In this document: piece after piece, positions 18,323 through 28,172 of the stretch | Position numbering within the stretch: the first letter of the stretch is position 1 | How the letters are laid out: every line of letters starts with the position of its first letter | From: Bartonella rochalimae ATCC BAA-1498 | GTDB taxonomy: Bacteria > Pseudomonadota > Alphaproteobacteria > Rhizobiales > Rhizobiaceae | Assembly: GCF_000706645.1 (NCBI RefSeq) | Contig: NZ_KL407337.1 | Location: 853,044-917,043, forward strand | Direction: 5' to 3' | Length of the DNA stretch: 64,000 bases | Program-made: the position numbers and the translations under genes | Notes under the pieces: generated by a model | Database searches by the model: none | What the model saw: the letters and a program-made list of their open reading frames with translations, nothing else | What the model was told of the DNA's origin: nothing

Positions 18323-19588
18323 ATGCAGGAAATGAAATTACAAGAGCTAAAAAGTAAAAATCCAGTTGAACTTGTTTCTTTTGCTGAAACATTGGAAGTT
18401 GAAAATGCTTCTTTAATGCGCAAACAGGAATTAATGTTTGCTATTTTAAAAAAACTTACTTTACAAAATGTAGAAATTATAGGCGAAGGTGTTGTTGAAG
18501 TTTTACAAGACGGATTTGGATTTCTTCGATCTGCTGATGCTAATTATCTTCCAGGACCAGATGATATTTACCTTTCACCAACACAGATACAAAATTTTTC
18601 ATTAAAAACAGGAGATACCGTCGAGGGACCAATACGAGGACCAAAGGAAGGAGAAAGATATTTTGCCCTCCTTAAAGTTAATAAAATTAATTTTGAAGAT
18701 CCTGAAAAAATTCGTTACAAAATTCATTTTGATAATCTTACTCCTCTTTATTCAAATGAGCGTTTTCAAATGGAAGTGCAAAATCCTACGGATAAAGATA
18801 TGTCATCACGAGTAATTGATTTGATATCTCCTCTAGGAAAAGGACAAAGGGGATTGATTGTTGCACCACCACGAACAGGAAAAACAGTTTTATTACAGAA
18901 TATTGCTCGTTCTATTACAACAAATCATCCTGAATGTTATCTTATTGTTTTATTAATAGATGAACGTCCAGAAGAAGTTACTGATATGCAACGTTCTGTA
19001 AAAGGGGAAGTTGTTTCTTCTACTTTTGATGAACCAGCAATACGTCACGTACAAGTCGCTGAAATGGTTATTGAGAAAGCTAAAAGATTAGTTGAATATG
19101 GACGTGATGTTGTTATTCTTCTTGATTCAATTACACGTCTTGGACGCGCATATAATACTGTTGTTCCTTCATCAGGAAAGGTTTTAACAGGTGGTGTGGA
19201 TGCAAATGCCTTACAACGTCCTAAGCGTTTTTTTGGTGCAGCTCGTAATATTGAAGAAGGAGGATCTTTAACTATTATAGCAACAGCTTTAATAGATACG
19301 GGAAGTCGCATGGATGAAGTTATTTTTGAAGAGTTTAAGGGGACTGGTAACTCAGAAATTGTTCTTGACCGTAAAGTTGCTGATAAGCGTACTTTTCCAG
19401 CTATGGATATTATTAAATCAGGAACACGTAAAGAAGATCTTTTAGTAGCTCGTCAAGATTTACATAAGATTTTTGTTCTTCGTCGTATATTAGCACCTAT
19501 GAGTGTAACAGATGCTCTTGAATTTTTAATTGATAAATTAAAACAAACAAAAAATAATAGCGAATTTTTTGATTCAATGAACACGTAA
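18323..19588 (+). CDS. rho: Transcription termination factor Rho
   Basis: Hexameric RNA helicase that ends transcription. 421 residues, normal length. The N-terminal helical part ([19 protein letters not shown]) is followed by the OSB RNA-binding domain with GFGFLRS and [13 protein letters not shown]. The ATPase domain has Walker [12 protein letters not shown], Walker [17 protein letters not shown], and the Q/R loops ([33 protein letters not shown]). It is the first gene of the plus-strand block leading from the candidate origin through mnmE, mnmG, rsmG, parA and parB. Confidence 0.97.
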   Translation: MQEMKLQELKSKNPVELVSFAETLEVENASLMRKQELMFAILKKLTLQNVEIIGEGVVEVLQDGFGFLRSADANYLPGPDDIYLSPTQIQNFSLKTGDTVEGPIRGPKEGERYFALLKVNKINFEDPEKIRYKIHFDNLTPLYSNERFQMEVQNPTDKDMSSRVIDLISPLGKGQRGLIVAPPRTGKTVLLQNIARSITTNHPECYLIVLLIDERPEEVTDMQRSVKGEVVSSTFDEPAIRHVQVAEMVIEKAKRLVEYGRDVVILLDSITRLGRAYNTVVPSSGKVLTGGVDANALQRPKRFFGAARNIEEGGSLTIIATALIDTGSRMDEVIFEEFKGTGNSEIVLDRKVADKRTFPAMDIIKSGTRKEDLLVARQDLHKIFVLRRILAPMSVTDALEFLIDKLKQTKNNSEFFDSMNT

Positions 19589-19613
19589 ATTTTTTTGGAT
19601 TAGGATTAATCCT

Positions 19614-20921
19614 GTGGATACAATCTTTGCTATTTCAAGTGGATTGTTGCCTTCAGGGGTTGCAATTGTTCGCCTTTCTGGCCCTCGTGTGAAATATATT
19701 GTAAAAACACTTTGTGGTTGTTTACCTAAAGCGCGCTTAATGCATTATGGTAACCTTACTGCTCGTGACGGAAGTTTTTTAGATTCTGCCTTAACTGTTT
19801 TTTTTCCTGCTCCTCATAGTTTTACAGGAGAGGATTGTGCCGAGTTTCATTTACATGGAAGTAAAGCAGTTGTTAATCGCTTTCTTGATGAATTAACTAC
19901 ATTTGAAGAATGTCGTCTTGCAGAGGCAGGAGAATTTTCGCGTCGAGCATTTATTGAGGGTAAATTAGATTTAATTCAAGCAGAAAGCCTTGCTGATTTA
20001 ATTCAAGCAGAAACAGAAAGTCAGCGACGTTTAGCTGTTATGGGTACGAGTGGTACTTTAACAAAACTTTATCGTGATTGGCGCCACATACTTATAACAG
20101 CACGTGCTTTAATAGAAGCAGAACTCGACTTTTCTGATGAGAATGATATTCCTAATTCAGTATCTGATAAAGTTTGGAAAGATATAAAAAAACTTTATCA
20201 TTCGTTGTGTGAACATATTTCTGCAGGAGAACGTGCAAGTATTTTGCGTGATGGAATTAAAATTGTTATAGTAGGTGCTCCAAATTCTGGAAAATCGAGT
20301 ATTCTTAATCGTCTTTCTGGGAGATCTGTTGCTATTGTATCAGAAGAAGAAGGAACAACACGTGATGCTTTAGAAGTTAGATTGGTATTGAGTGGTTTAC
20401 TTGTTCTTTTTACAGATACGGCTGGTTTAAGGAAAACAGAAAATACGATTGAGCTTTTGGGAATTGAAAAAGCAAAACAGCATATTGTGGAAGCTGACTT
20501 AGTTATTTTTGTTTATGATATGAATAATCCTCAAGAGATTAATTTACCAAAAACATCAGCTGAAATTTGGCATGTAGGTAATAAACTTGATCTTTGTGAA
20601 GGAAATAAAGCACGTTGGCCAATACAATTTTCGACATTAAGTGGTTTAAATTTTGATTATTTTATAAAAGAGATAGAATTATTTTGTTTACGTCGTGCTA
20701 CTGAAATTGGAGATGCTATTCCAGCAAGAAAAAGGCAGCTTCAATTATTGAAGGAAGCTGCTGAAGAAATTAATGCATCTATGAATTCTACTTCTCTTGA
20801 TTTAAGTTTATGTGCAGAACATCTTCGTCGTGCAAGTCATATACTTGGGCGAATTGTAGGTGATATTGATGTTGAAGATTTACTTGACGTTATTTTTTCA
20901 GAATTTTGTGTTGGTAAATGA
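19614..20921 (+). CDS. mnmE: tRNA uridine-5-carboxymethylaminomethyl modification GTPase MnmE
   Basis: With MnmG it installs cmnm5 on wobble uridines of tRNAs. 435 residues from a GTG start 25 bases after rho. The N-terminal formyl-THF-binding domain starts DTIFAISSGLLPSGVAIVRLSG. The helical domain carries the G domain: GAPNSGKSS (P-loop, about residues 223-231), EEGTTRD, DTAG and NKLD. The C-terminus CVGK keeps the catalytic Cys of the C(I/L/V)GK motif. Directly after the stop is a parS-like palindrome. Confidence 0.96.
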   Translation: MDTIFAISSGLLPSGVAIVRLSGPRVKYIVKTLCGCLPKARLMHYGNLTARDGSFLDSALTVFFPAPHSFTGEDCAEFHLHGSKAVVNRFLDELTTFEECRLAEAGEFSRRAFIEGKLDLIQAESLADLIQAETESQRRLAVMGTSGTLTKLYRDWRHILITARALIEAELDFSDENDIPNSVSDKVWKDIKKLYHSLCEHISAGERASILRDGIKIVIVGAPNSGKSSILNRLSGRSVAIVSEEEGTTRDALEVRLVLSGLLVLFTDTAGLRKTENTIELLGIEKAKQHIVEADLVIFVYDMNNPQEINLPKTSAEIWHVGNKLDLCEGNKARWPIQFSTLSGLNFDYFIKEIELFCLRRATEIGDAIPARKRQLQLLKEAAEEINASMNSTSLDLSLCAEHLRRASHILGRIVGDIDVEDLLDVIFSEFCVGK

Positions 20922-20937
20922 TGATTCACGTGAAACA
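20922..20937. promoter_or_regulatory. parS-like ParB binding site 1
   Basis: TGATTCACGTGAAACA matches the alphaproteobacterial parS consensus TGTTTCACGTGAAACA at 15 of 16 positions. It lies immediately after mnmE, about 3.5 kb upstream of parB. Confidence 0.85.
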
Positions 20938-21042
20938 TTCCAGTTCTTCTGTAATTATTTTATAGACAGATTAACAAGATTATGTATTTTATAAGTTTTG
21001 TTTATATAAAATTTAAAATCAATTCTGTATGGAATGAATTAA

Positions 21043-22911
21043 ATGCAATCATATGATGTCATTGTTATAGGAGGTGGACACGCTGGTTGTGAAGCAGCTT
21101 CGGCTTCAGCGCGTGTTGGAGCTCAAACAGCACTTATTACATATCAAATATCAACAATTGGAACAATGTCATGCAATCCCGCTATTGGCGGACTTGGAAA
21201 AGGGCATTTGGTTCGTGAAATAGATGCTTTAGACGGTTTAATGGGGCAAGCAGCAGATGCTGCTGGAATTCAATTTAGACTTCTTAATAGAAAAAAGGGA
21301 CCAGCAGTAAGAGGTCCACGGACACAAGCAGATAGACAATTATATAAAAATAAAATTCAACAACTTTTGCAGGAACAAGATAATTTAATTCTTATTGAAG
21401 ATGAAGTTATTGATCTAATTGTTAAAGATAATCGCGTATCAGGTGTTGTTTTAAAAAAACAAGGAAGTATTTTTTCGAATGCCGTTGTTTTAACAACAGG
21501 TACATTTTTGCGTGGATTAGTCCATATTGGCAATAAAACATGGCCTGCTGGTCGTATGGGCGAAAAATCAAGTATACAACTCGCCGAACGCTTAAAGAAT
21601 TATAGTATAAATCTTGGACGATTAAAAACAGGAACACCTGCTCGGCTTAATAAAAAAACAATTTTTTGGAATAAACTTTCTAAACAACAGGCTGATGAAG
21701 ACCCTGTTCCATTTTCTTTTTTGACAGAAAAAATTGAACAACCTCAAATTGAATGCGCCATAACACGAACAAATGAAAAAACACATCAAATTATTCGTGA
21801 AAATATTCATAAATCAGCTTTATATTCTGGAGCCATTGAAGGATTAGGACCGCGATATTGTCCTTCAATTGAAGACAAAATTATCAAATTTGGTGATCGT
21901 GATGGACATCAAATTTTTCTAGAGCCAGAAGGATTAGAGAATAATACGATTTATCCAAATGGTCTTTCCACATCTCTTCCTGAAGAGATACAACTCTCTT
22001 TTTTGAGAACAATTGAAGGTTTGGAAAATATTGAGATTTTACAACCTGGTTACGCAATCGAATATGATTTTGTTGATCCTAGACAACTGTTCAAAACTTT
22101 AGAATTACGATCTTTGCCAGGTTTATTCTTAGCAGGACAGATAAATGGTACAACAGGCTATGAAGAAGCTGCAGCTCAAGGTCTTTTAGCTGGATTAAAT
22201 GCCGCTCGTAAGGTTGGTGGTTTGGAAGAAATTATTTTAAGTCGTTCTACAGCTTATATTGGTGTTATGGTAGATGATTTAATTTTACGTGGGGTTTGTG
22301 AACCTTATCGAATGTTTACATCGCGAGCTGAATTTCGCTTATCACTTCGAGCTGATAATGCAGATACCCGCTTAACACCTTTAGCACAAGAATGGGGTAT
22401 TGTGAGTCAGACTCGTTGGAGTTGCTATCAACAAAAACAACACCATCTTGATCAAGCACGTTTAATGTGTCAAAAACTTTTTTTAACGCCTAATGAAGCA
22501 TTTGTTCATGGCTTGCAAATAAATCGTGATGGAGTTAGACGTTCTGCTTATGATCTTTTAGCTTACCCTCATATGAATGTAGCACGTCTTGCATATTTTT
22601 GGCCACAATTGCATTCAATCGATGCCAAAATAGTTGAAGCTTTGGAAATTGAAGCTCAGTATGCGGTCTATTTAAAAAGACAAACACAAGATATTATAGC
22701 TCTTCAACGCGATGAGCATTTAGAAATACCTTCTTCTCTTAATTTTCAAGAAATTTCTGGTCTTTCGAATGAGTTAAAAACAAAAATTCAACAAATATCG
22801 CCGCGTTCAATTGCTGATGCACAAAAAATTGATGGTATGACACCAGCAGCATTATCTCTAATCCTTACATATATTCAACGTCAACGACGTGAAAAAGCGA
22901 AATTAGCTTAA
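21043..22911 (+). CDS. mnmG: tRNA uridine-5-carboxymethylaminomethyl modification enzyme MnmG
   Basis: FAD-dependent partner of MnmE in wobble uridine modification. 622 residues, family length. The FAD-binding Rossmann motif is [14 protein letters not shown] at the N-terminus, followed by [24 protein letters not shown] and [10 protein letters not shown]. The C-terminal helical MnmE-binding region includes [22 protein letters not shown] and [23 protein letters not shown]. The TAA shares one base with the rsmG ATG. Confidence 0.97.
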   Translation: MQSYDVIVIGGGHAGCEAASASARVGAQTALITYQISTIGTMSCNPAIGGLGKGHLVREIDALDGLMGQAADAAGIQFRLLNRKKGPAVRGPRTQADRQLYKNKIQQLLQEQDNLILIEDEVIDLIVKDNRVSGVVLKKQGSIFSNAVVLTTGTFLRGLVHIGNKTWPAGRMGEKSSIQLAERLKNYSINLGRLKTGTPARLNKKTIFWNKLSKQQADEDPVPFSFLTEKIEQPQIECAITRTNEKTHQIIRENIHKSALYSGAIEGLGPRYCPSIEDKIIKFGDRDGHQIFLEPEGLENNTIYPNGLSTSLPEEIQLSFLRTIEGLENIEILQPGYAIEYDFVDPRQLFKTLELRSLPGLFLAGQINGTTGYEEAAAQGLLAGLNAARKVGGLEEIILSRSTAYIGVMVDDLILRGVCEPYRMFTSRAEFRLSLRADNADTRLTPLAQEWGIVSQTRWSCYQQKQHHLDQARLMCQKLFLTPNEAFVHGLQINRDGVRRSAYDLLAYPHMNVARLAYFWPQLHSIDAKIVEALEIEAQYAVYLKRQTQDIIALQRDEHLEIPSSLNFQEISGLSNELKTKIQQISPRSIADAQKIDGMTPAALSLILTYIQRQRREKAKLA

Positions 22912-23570
22912 TGGTTATTTCTACAGAACAAAAATATCAAGATATTTTAGAAATAATACCCTCTGTTTCACGTGAAACGATGAAGCATTTAATAGAATTT
23001 GAATCTCTCGTAATTCAATGGAATATACATATTAATTTGATTTCTGCCACAACAATACCAGTTTTATGGAAACGTCATATTTTAGATTCTGCACAAATTT
23101 ATCCTTTGAAAAGTCAATTTCTACACTGGTGTGATCTTGGATCAGGAGGAGGTTTTCCCGCCATTGTTCTTGCTATTTTTCTCAAAGAAAAAAAAGGTGG
23201 GCATATTGATTTAGTAGAAAGCAATGGGAAAAAAGCAGCTTTTTTACAAAATGTTATAGCAAAACTTAATCTTCCAGCAACAGTTCATCATTGTAGAATC
23301 GAAGATGTCTATAAAAAAATAAAAACACCGGATATTTTAACAGCAAGAGGTTTAGCTTCATTAGACACTCTTTTACATCTTATGTCACCTTGGTTAACAC
23401 AAAAAACAGTTGCTCTTTTGCAAAAAGGTAGGGATTACGTTAAAGAAATAAAAAATGCTACTGCCAATTGGCGCTTTGATCTGCTAAAACATGAAAGTAA
23501 AATTGATAAAAATTCTGTTATCTTAGAAATTTCTCATGTTCGATCATGTAAAAAGGGTAAAGCAAAATGA
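22911..23570 (+). CDS. rsmG: 16S rRNA (guanine-527-N7) methyltransferase RsmG
   Basis: Methylates G527 of 16S rRNA. 219 residues. The SAM-binding motif I is WCDLGSGGGFPAIVLAI, followed by VESNGKKAAFLQ and TARGLASLDTLL. The N-terminal helix VSRETMKHLIEFESLVIQWNIHINLIS is conserved. Its codons for the SVSRET segment contain a parS site, as in other alphaproteobacteria. It overlaps mnmG by one base and parA by four. Confidence 0.95.
   Translation: MVISTEQKYQDILEIIPSVSRETMKHLIEFESLVIQWNIHINLISATTIPVLWKRHILDSAQIYPLKSQFLHWCDLGSGGGFPAIVLAIFLKEKKGGHIDLVESNGKKAAFLQNVIAKLNLPATVHHCRIEDVYKKIKTPDILTARGLASLDTLLHLMSPWLTQKTVALLQKGRDYVKEIKNATANWRFDLLKHESKIDKNSVILEISHVRSCKKGKAK
22964..22979. promoter_or_regulatory. 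parS-like ParB binding site 2 (inside rsmG)
   Basis: TGTTTCACGTGAAACG matches the parS consensus at 15 of 16 positions. It is embedded in the rsmG reading frame (Val-Ser-Arg-Glu-Thr codons), a position conserved in many alphaproteobacteria. Confidence 0.88.
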
Positions 23571-24364
23571 GCGAAACACGAATTATCGCTATTGCAAATC
23601 AAAAAGGTGGGGTAGGTAAAACAACAACGACAATTAATCTTGCAACAGCTTTGGCTGCTATTGGTAAAAACATTCTTATTATGGATATTGATCCACAAGG
23701 AAATGCAAGTACAGGATTGGGAATTGATCGGAATAGTCGTCCTTTATCATCTTATGATGTTTTGGTTTCTGGAATCTCAGTTGCAGATGCTGCTTTAGAA
23801 ACAGCGGTACCTAATCTCCATATTGTTCCATCTACACTTGATTTATTAGGCATTGAAATGGAAATTGCTTCTTCACAAGATCGTATTCAAAGATTGCGTA
23901 AGGCTCTTTGTCATGATTCCAAAATAGCCAAAAAATTTAATTATATTTTAATTGATTGTCCTCCTTCTCTCAATCTTTTGACATTAAATGCTATGGGGGC
24001 TGCAAACTCTGTTCTCGTTCCAATGCAGTGTGAATTTTTAGCTCTTGAAGGCTTAAGCCAATTACTTGAAACTGTGAAACAAGTAAGGTCTATTTTAAAC
24101 ACATCTTTAGAAATTCAGGGTATTGTTTTAACAATGTATGATGGGCGAAATAATCTTTCAAATCAAGTTGTCGAGGATGTTCGCTCTTTTATGGGAGAAA
24201 AAGTTTATCGTACTGTTATTCCTCGTAATGTACGTGTTTCTGAAGCTCCTTCTTTTGGAAAACCAGTACTGCTTTATGACCTCAAATGTGCTGGTAGCCA
24301 AGCCTATCTGCGGTTGGCGTCGGAAGTTATTCAACGTGAAAAACAAGCGCAAGCTGCAGCTTAG
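23567..24364 (+). CDS. parA: Chromosome partitioning ATPase ParA
   Basis: Deviant-Walker ATPase that moves ParB-parS complexes during chromosome segregation. 265 residues beginning TRIIAIANQKGGVGKTTTTINLA, with both Walker lysines. MDIDPQGNASTGLG and ILIDCPPSLNLLTLNAM follow, then the C-terminal VIPRNVRVSEAPSFGKPVL. It overlaps rsmG by four bases (ATGA) and lies 43 bases before parB. Short N-terminus, as expected for a chromosomal ParA without a helix-turn-helix extension. Confidence 0.97.
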   Translation: MSETRIIAIANQKGGVGKTTTTINLATALAAIGKNILIMDIDPQGNASTGLGIDRNSRPLSSYDVLVSGISVADAALETAVPNLHIVPSTLDLLGIEMEIASSQDRIQRLRKALCHDSKIAKKFNYILIDCPPSLNLLTLNAMGAANSVLVPMQCEFLALEGLSQLLETVKQVRSILNTSLEIQGIVLTMYDGRNNLSNQVVEDVRSFMGEKVYRTVIPRNVRVSEAPSFGKPVLLYDLKCAGSQAYLRLASEVIQREKQAQAAA

Positions 24365-24407
24365 AAAGTGTAAAGAAATAATTGTAAAAAATTTAAAGAG
24401 AAAAATT

Positions 24408-25316
24408 ATGAGTGATGATCAATCAAAAAAAAGACTGGGACGCGGGCTAGCAGCATTGATTGGGGAGATCAACTTAAACGGTAATCCTGCGTATTCGGCG
24501 AGTTTTGATAAGTTCACGTCGAAACCGAGTGTTGCTCCTATAGCTTCTGAAAAGTTTGTTCCTATTGAATTTATTTCCCGTAATCCAAATAATCCAAGAC
24601 GTCAGTTTACTGATTCGGAACTTGATGACTTAGTACAATCAATTCGTCAACATGGTATTATTCAACCTATTATTGTTAGACCTTCACGTACTCATCCTAA
24701 TCAATTTCAATTAATTGCTGGTGAACGGAGATGGCGAGCTGCACAACGAGCCAATTTAAATCAAGTACCAGTTATTATTCGCGATGTAGATGATAAGACT
24801 GCTTTGGAATTAGCAATTATCGAAAATGTTCAACGAACTGACCTTAATCCTATTGAAGAAGGGATAGGATATGAGCTTTTATTGAATGAACACGGATATA
24901 CTCAAGCAGATTTAGCAGAAATTATTGGAAAAAGTCGTAGCCATGTCACAAACACTCTTCGCTTGTTGAAACTCCCACAAAAAGTGCAACAATTTTTGAT
25001 AGATGGTCATATTTCAGCGGGTCATGCACGTTGCCTTATTACAGTTGAAAATCCACAAGAGTTAGCAGAAAAGATTATCCATGAAGGACTCTCTGTACGC
25101 CAAACAGAAATACTTGCACAAGAATATGGAAATTCTAAGATTAAAAAACAGACTTTAGTAAGAAAAGATATGGAAACACAATCTTTAGAAAAATTGCTTA
25201 CTGATGTGATTGGAATGAAAGTCATCATTAGACATGGTAAAAAAGGTGGTAATTTGAAGATTCATTACTCATCATTAGAACAATTAGATGATATTTGTCG
25301 GCGTTTACAAAACTAA
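24408..25316 (+). CDS. parB: Chromosome partitioning protein ParB
   Basis: CTPase and DNA-binding protein that loads at parS and spreads as a clamp. The frame is open further upstream inside parA, but the family N-terminus MSDDQSKKRLGRGLAALIG starts at the ATG at 24408, giving 302 residues. Visible are the VPIEFISRNPNNPRR segment, the CTP-binding box GERRWRAAQ, ENVQRTDLNPIEE, the helix-turn-helix AEIIGKSRSHVTNTLRLL, and a C-terminal dimerisation domain. In many Rhizobiales holA follows directly; here gloB on the other strand does, and holA lies 36 kb away. Confidence 0.96.
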   Translation: MSDDQSKKRLGRGLAALIGEINLNGNPAYSASFDKFTSKPSVAPIASEKFVPIEFISRNPNNPRRQFTDSELDDLVQSIRQHGIIQPIIVRPSRTHPNQFQLIAGERRWRAAQRANLNQVPVIIRDVDDKTALELAIIENVQRTDLNPIEEGIGYELLLNEHGYTQADLAEIIGKSRSHVTNTLRLLKLPQKVQQFLIDGHISAGHARCLITVENPQELAEKIIHEGLSVRQTEILAQEYGNSKIKKQTLVRKDMETQSLEKLLTDVIGMKVIIRHGKKGGNLKIHYSSLEQLDDICRRLQN

Positions 25317-25400
25317 TTTAAAGATATAAATCCAATTGATATATTTAAAATTGAATCTCGAATTTTTCTATTTTAAAAAAGGACATTATCGTAAATAAAG

Positions 25401-26162
25401 TTAAAAATGATCTTTTCTTTTACGGATTTCAGCAAAAACTTCTTCATCTGTTGCTTTTTCCATTGCGAGGTTTTTTCGTAAAATGGGATCATCCCAACGA
25501 AGAAAAGGATTTGTTTCTTTTTCTTTTCCTAAAGTTGTTGGCAAGGTCATAGCGTTTTGGGCACGTAACGAAAAAACTTCTTCTGCTCTTTGATGAAGTT
25601 TTCTATTTTGTGGATCAATCGTCAATGCAAAAAGAGCATTTTTTTCGGTATATTCATGTCCACAATAAAGGATTGTTTCATCAGGAAGTTGACGGAGTTT
25701 TTTTAAAGATGTTAACATTTTTAAAGGGGTTCCTTCAAAAAGACGTCCACAACCGAGTGAGAAAAGTGTATCTCCAGCAAAGAGTAATTTAGCTTGAGGA
25801 AAATAATAGGATAATGCTCCTAATGTATGGCCAGGTGTTGAGAGGGCCATAAGAGTTTGTGTACCAAAACAAAATGTTTCATCAGGTTGTAGTGTATGAT
25901 CAAGAGGAGTAATTTTTTTGCTTTCTGCTGCTGGTCCAATAATCATAGCATTATAAGCTTGTTTTAATTCTGCCAGTGCTTCTACATGATCATAATGATG
26001 ATGAGTGACAAAAATAAATTGAAGTGTCCAGTTACGCTTCTTCAACATATTATAAATTGCTTTGCCTTCAGGCGCATCGATTGCAGCAGTACACCCACTT
26101 TTTTCATCGTGAATGAGAATGCCAAAATTATCTTCTCGACAGATAAATTGTTCAATTAACAT
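25401..26162 (-). CDS. gloB: Hydroxyacylglutathione hydrolase (glyoxalase II)
   Basis: Zinc metallo-beta-lactamase-fold enzyme that hydrolyses S-lactoylglutathione, the second step of methylglyoxal removal. 253 residues. The metal-binding THHHYDHVE motif (about residues 53-61), TPGHTLGALSYY, FAGDTLFSLGCGRLFEG and YCGHEYTEKNALFA supply the conserved His and Asp ligands. The C-terminal substrate-binding segment NPFLRWDDP is also present. It is convergent with parB. Confidence 0.95.
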   Translation of the reverse strand: MLIEQFICREDNFGILIHDEKSGCTAAIDAPEGKAIYNMLKKRNWTLQFIFVTHHHYDHVEALAELKQAYNAMIIGPAAESKKITPLDHTLQPDETFCFGTQTLMALSTPGHTLGALSYYFPQAKLLFAGDTLFSLGCGRLFEGTPLKMLTSLKKLRQLPDETILYCGHEYTEKNALFALTIDPQNRKLHQRAEEVFSLRAQNAMTLPTTLGKEKETNPFLRWDDPILRKNLAMEKATDEEVFAEIRKRKDHF

Positions 26163-26245
26163 CTATCTTCTCTACGGTATAATGTTAAATTTATGAAGCA
26201 ATTCATAGTGATAAATTCTCGATGCGCGATGTAAGAATAGGATTA

Positions 26246-26920
26246 TTAATCTTCTTTTGTTAAATTTTTTGAATGTTTTATGATAAGAGGCATTTGTGTC
26301 AGCATAAAGAGAAATGTTAGAGGCATAACGCCAAAGACTTTAAAATTGGTCCAAAAATTATCGCTAAAATTTCGCCAGATGATTTCATTTAGAACAGCAA
26401 GAAAAATAAAAAAATATGCCCAATTATAGGTGAGTTTGTTCCATCCAGACTCGTCAATTTTCAGACCAGAATCAAAAACATAACGCAAAAGGGGTTTTTT
26501 AAAGAATAAACCACCAAATAAAATAAAAGAAAATAGGCCATTAATGATTGTAGGTTTCATCTTAATAAAAGTATCATCGTGAAGCCAAAGAGTTAGAAAA
26601 CCAAAAACAAGGATGAATATTCCTGAAATAAGTGGGATTACAGGAATTACACGTGTAAGAAACCACGATAAGCTTAAGGCAAGAGTAATTGCTATCATAA
26701 AAAGAGCTGTTGCGGGAAAGATAGGTTTATCAAAGTCTTTAAAAAGCGCGATATTCTTTATCAACCACTCACCTTTATAATTAGCAAGGAAAAAAACAAC
26801 TAACGGACCCATTTCTAAAAGAAATTTAAGAATTGGCAAAGACGGTTTTTTTTGCATGTTATTGTTTTTTTTCAAATTAGAGTCATTATCTGCATTTGGT
26901 TTGAAAAGAGAAAATTTCAT
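26246..26920 (-). CDS. Septation protein A / inner-membrane-spanning protein YciB
   Basis: A 224-residue polytopic protein of the IspA/YciB family. A short hydrophilic N-terminus precedes [26 protein letters not shown], the family opening. Four further hydrophobic segments follow, including [22 protein letters not shown] and NYWAYFF-type [18 protein letters not shown]. The family is linked to septation and envelope integrity in other bacteria; the exact role is unknown. An alternative start is the internal ATG before [10 protein letters not shown]. Its ATG overlaps the ftsY stop by four bases. Confidence 0.88.
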   Translation of the reverse strand: MKFSLFKPNADNDSNLKKNNNMQKKPSLPILKFLLEMGPLVVFFLANYKGEWLIKNIALFKDFDKPIFPATALFMIAITLALSLSWFLTRVIPVIPLISGIFILVFGFLTLWLHDDTFIKMKPTIINGLFSFILFGGLFFKKPLLRYVFDSGLKIDESGWNKLTYNWAYFFIFLAVLNEIIWRNFSDNFWTNFKVFGVMPLTFLFMLTQMPLIIKHSKNLTKED

Positions 26921-28158
26921 GTGTATTTTCCTATAATAGCTTCAGCAAAATCAGAGGCAGAAAAAGGTTCAAGATCTTCAACATTTTCGCCTACACCAAT
27001 AAAATGAACGGGAATTTTATGTTTAGATGCAATGGCAACAAGAATTCCTCCGCGCGCAGTACCATCAAGTTTTGTCATAACTAAACCATTTACACCAGCT
27101 ATATCACGAAAAACATTCACTTGGTTGAGAGCATTTTGCCCAGTGCTCGCGTCAAGTGTTTGAAGAACAGTATGAGGTGCTTGAGGATTATGTTTACCCA
27201 AAACACGAATAATTTTTGCTAATTCATCCATTAATTCAATTTTATTTTGTAAACGTCCCGCTGTGTCAATAAGCAAAACATCATAGTTTTCTTTTTTAGC
27301 TTTTTCATAAGCATCAAAAGCTAAGCTTGCAGCATCAGCACCAAGTTTTGTTGAAAAAACAGGAGCTTTAGCACGTTCCCCCCAAATATGTAATTGTTCA
27401 ACAGCTGCAGCGCGAAACGTGTCTCCAGCAACAAGCATAACTTTTAGACCTCCCATAGTTAGTTTAGCCGCTAATTTTCCAATGGTTGTGGTTTTTCCGG
27501 TTCCATTTACACCGACGAGTAAGATAACATGGGGTTTGTGGTTAAGATCAATTTCTAATGGAAATGCAATTGGCTCAAGTACCTTTTTGATTTCGTTAGT
27601 TACAATAGTATAAATATCTTTTGGTGACAAATTTTTTTCATAATAACGCGTTGATAAGATATCAATAATGCGTGTGGTTGTTTCTATACCGAGATCTGCT
27701 TGAATGAGAATATCTTCTAATTCTTGTAATGTGTTTTCATCGAGTTTTTTCTTGACAAAAAGCGTACCAATTGAATCACTTAATTGTTGTGAAGAACGAG
27801 ATAATCCTTTTTTTAGGCGCTCAAACCATGCTGCTTTTTTTTGTTCAACGGTTAAGGCGGATAAAGGCTTTTCATTTTTTTCTATAATTGTATCAGTAAC
27901 AATCACTTTACGAGAAGATTTTTCAGGAAGAGCAATTTTTTCACTAGATTCGATAAGTGTTGTCTTTTGTATTTTCTTTTGCTCGCATTCTTCTTTTTGT
28001 GCATCTATGGAAGAATATTTGCTGTTTATCTTTTCACTTTTATATTCATTTTGCTCTTCTTCACTGATTTCATGGGAGATAAGAGGCTGCTCTTTTTTTA
28101 TTATTTTTTCCTTAGATGTATTAAAAGAGAGTATTTTTTTGATAAAAGACTTTTTCAT
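26917..28158 (-). CDS. ftsY: Signal recognition particle receptor FtsY
   Basis: Docks SRP-ribosome complexes to the Sec translocon. 413 residues: a charged Lys/Glu-rich N-terminal A domain of about 110 residues, then the NG domains. GTPase motifs are [17 protein letters not shown] (G1), [11 protein letters not shown] (G2), [12 protein letters not shown] (G3), [10 protein letters not shown] (G4) and [12 protein letters not shown] (G5 region). The low-complexity A domain varies between species. It lies 14 bases after mtaB. Confidence 0.96.
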   Translation of the reverse strand: MKKSFIKKILSFNTSKEKIIKKEQPLISHEISEEEQNEYKSEKINSKYSSIDAQKEECEQKKIQKTTLIESSEKIALPEKSSRKVIVTDTIIEKNEKPLSALTVEQKKAAWFERLKKGLSRSSQQLSDSIGTLFVKKKLDENTLQELEDILIQADLGIETTTRIIDILSTRYYEKNLSPKDIYTIVTNEIKKVLEPIAFPLEIDLNHKPHVILLVGVNGTGKTTTIGKLAAKLTMGGLKVMLVAGDTFRAAAVEQLHIWGERAKAPVFSTKLGADAASLAFDAYEKAKKENYDVLLIDTAGRLQNKIELMDELAKIIRVLGKHNPQAPHTVLQTLDASTGQNALNQVNVFRDIAGVNGLVMTKLDGTARGGILVAIASKHKIPVHFIGVGENVEDLEPFSASDFAEAIIGKYT

Positions 28159-28172
28159 GAGGGCTTTCCTGC

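Noticed and set aside
24138..24407. Extended N-terminus for ParB
   Set aside because: This stretch lies inside parA in another frame; ParB homology begins at the ATG at 24408.
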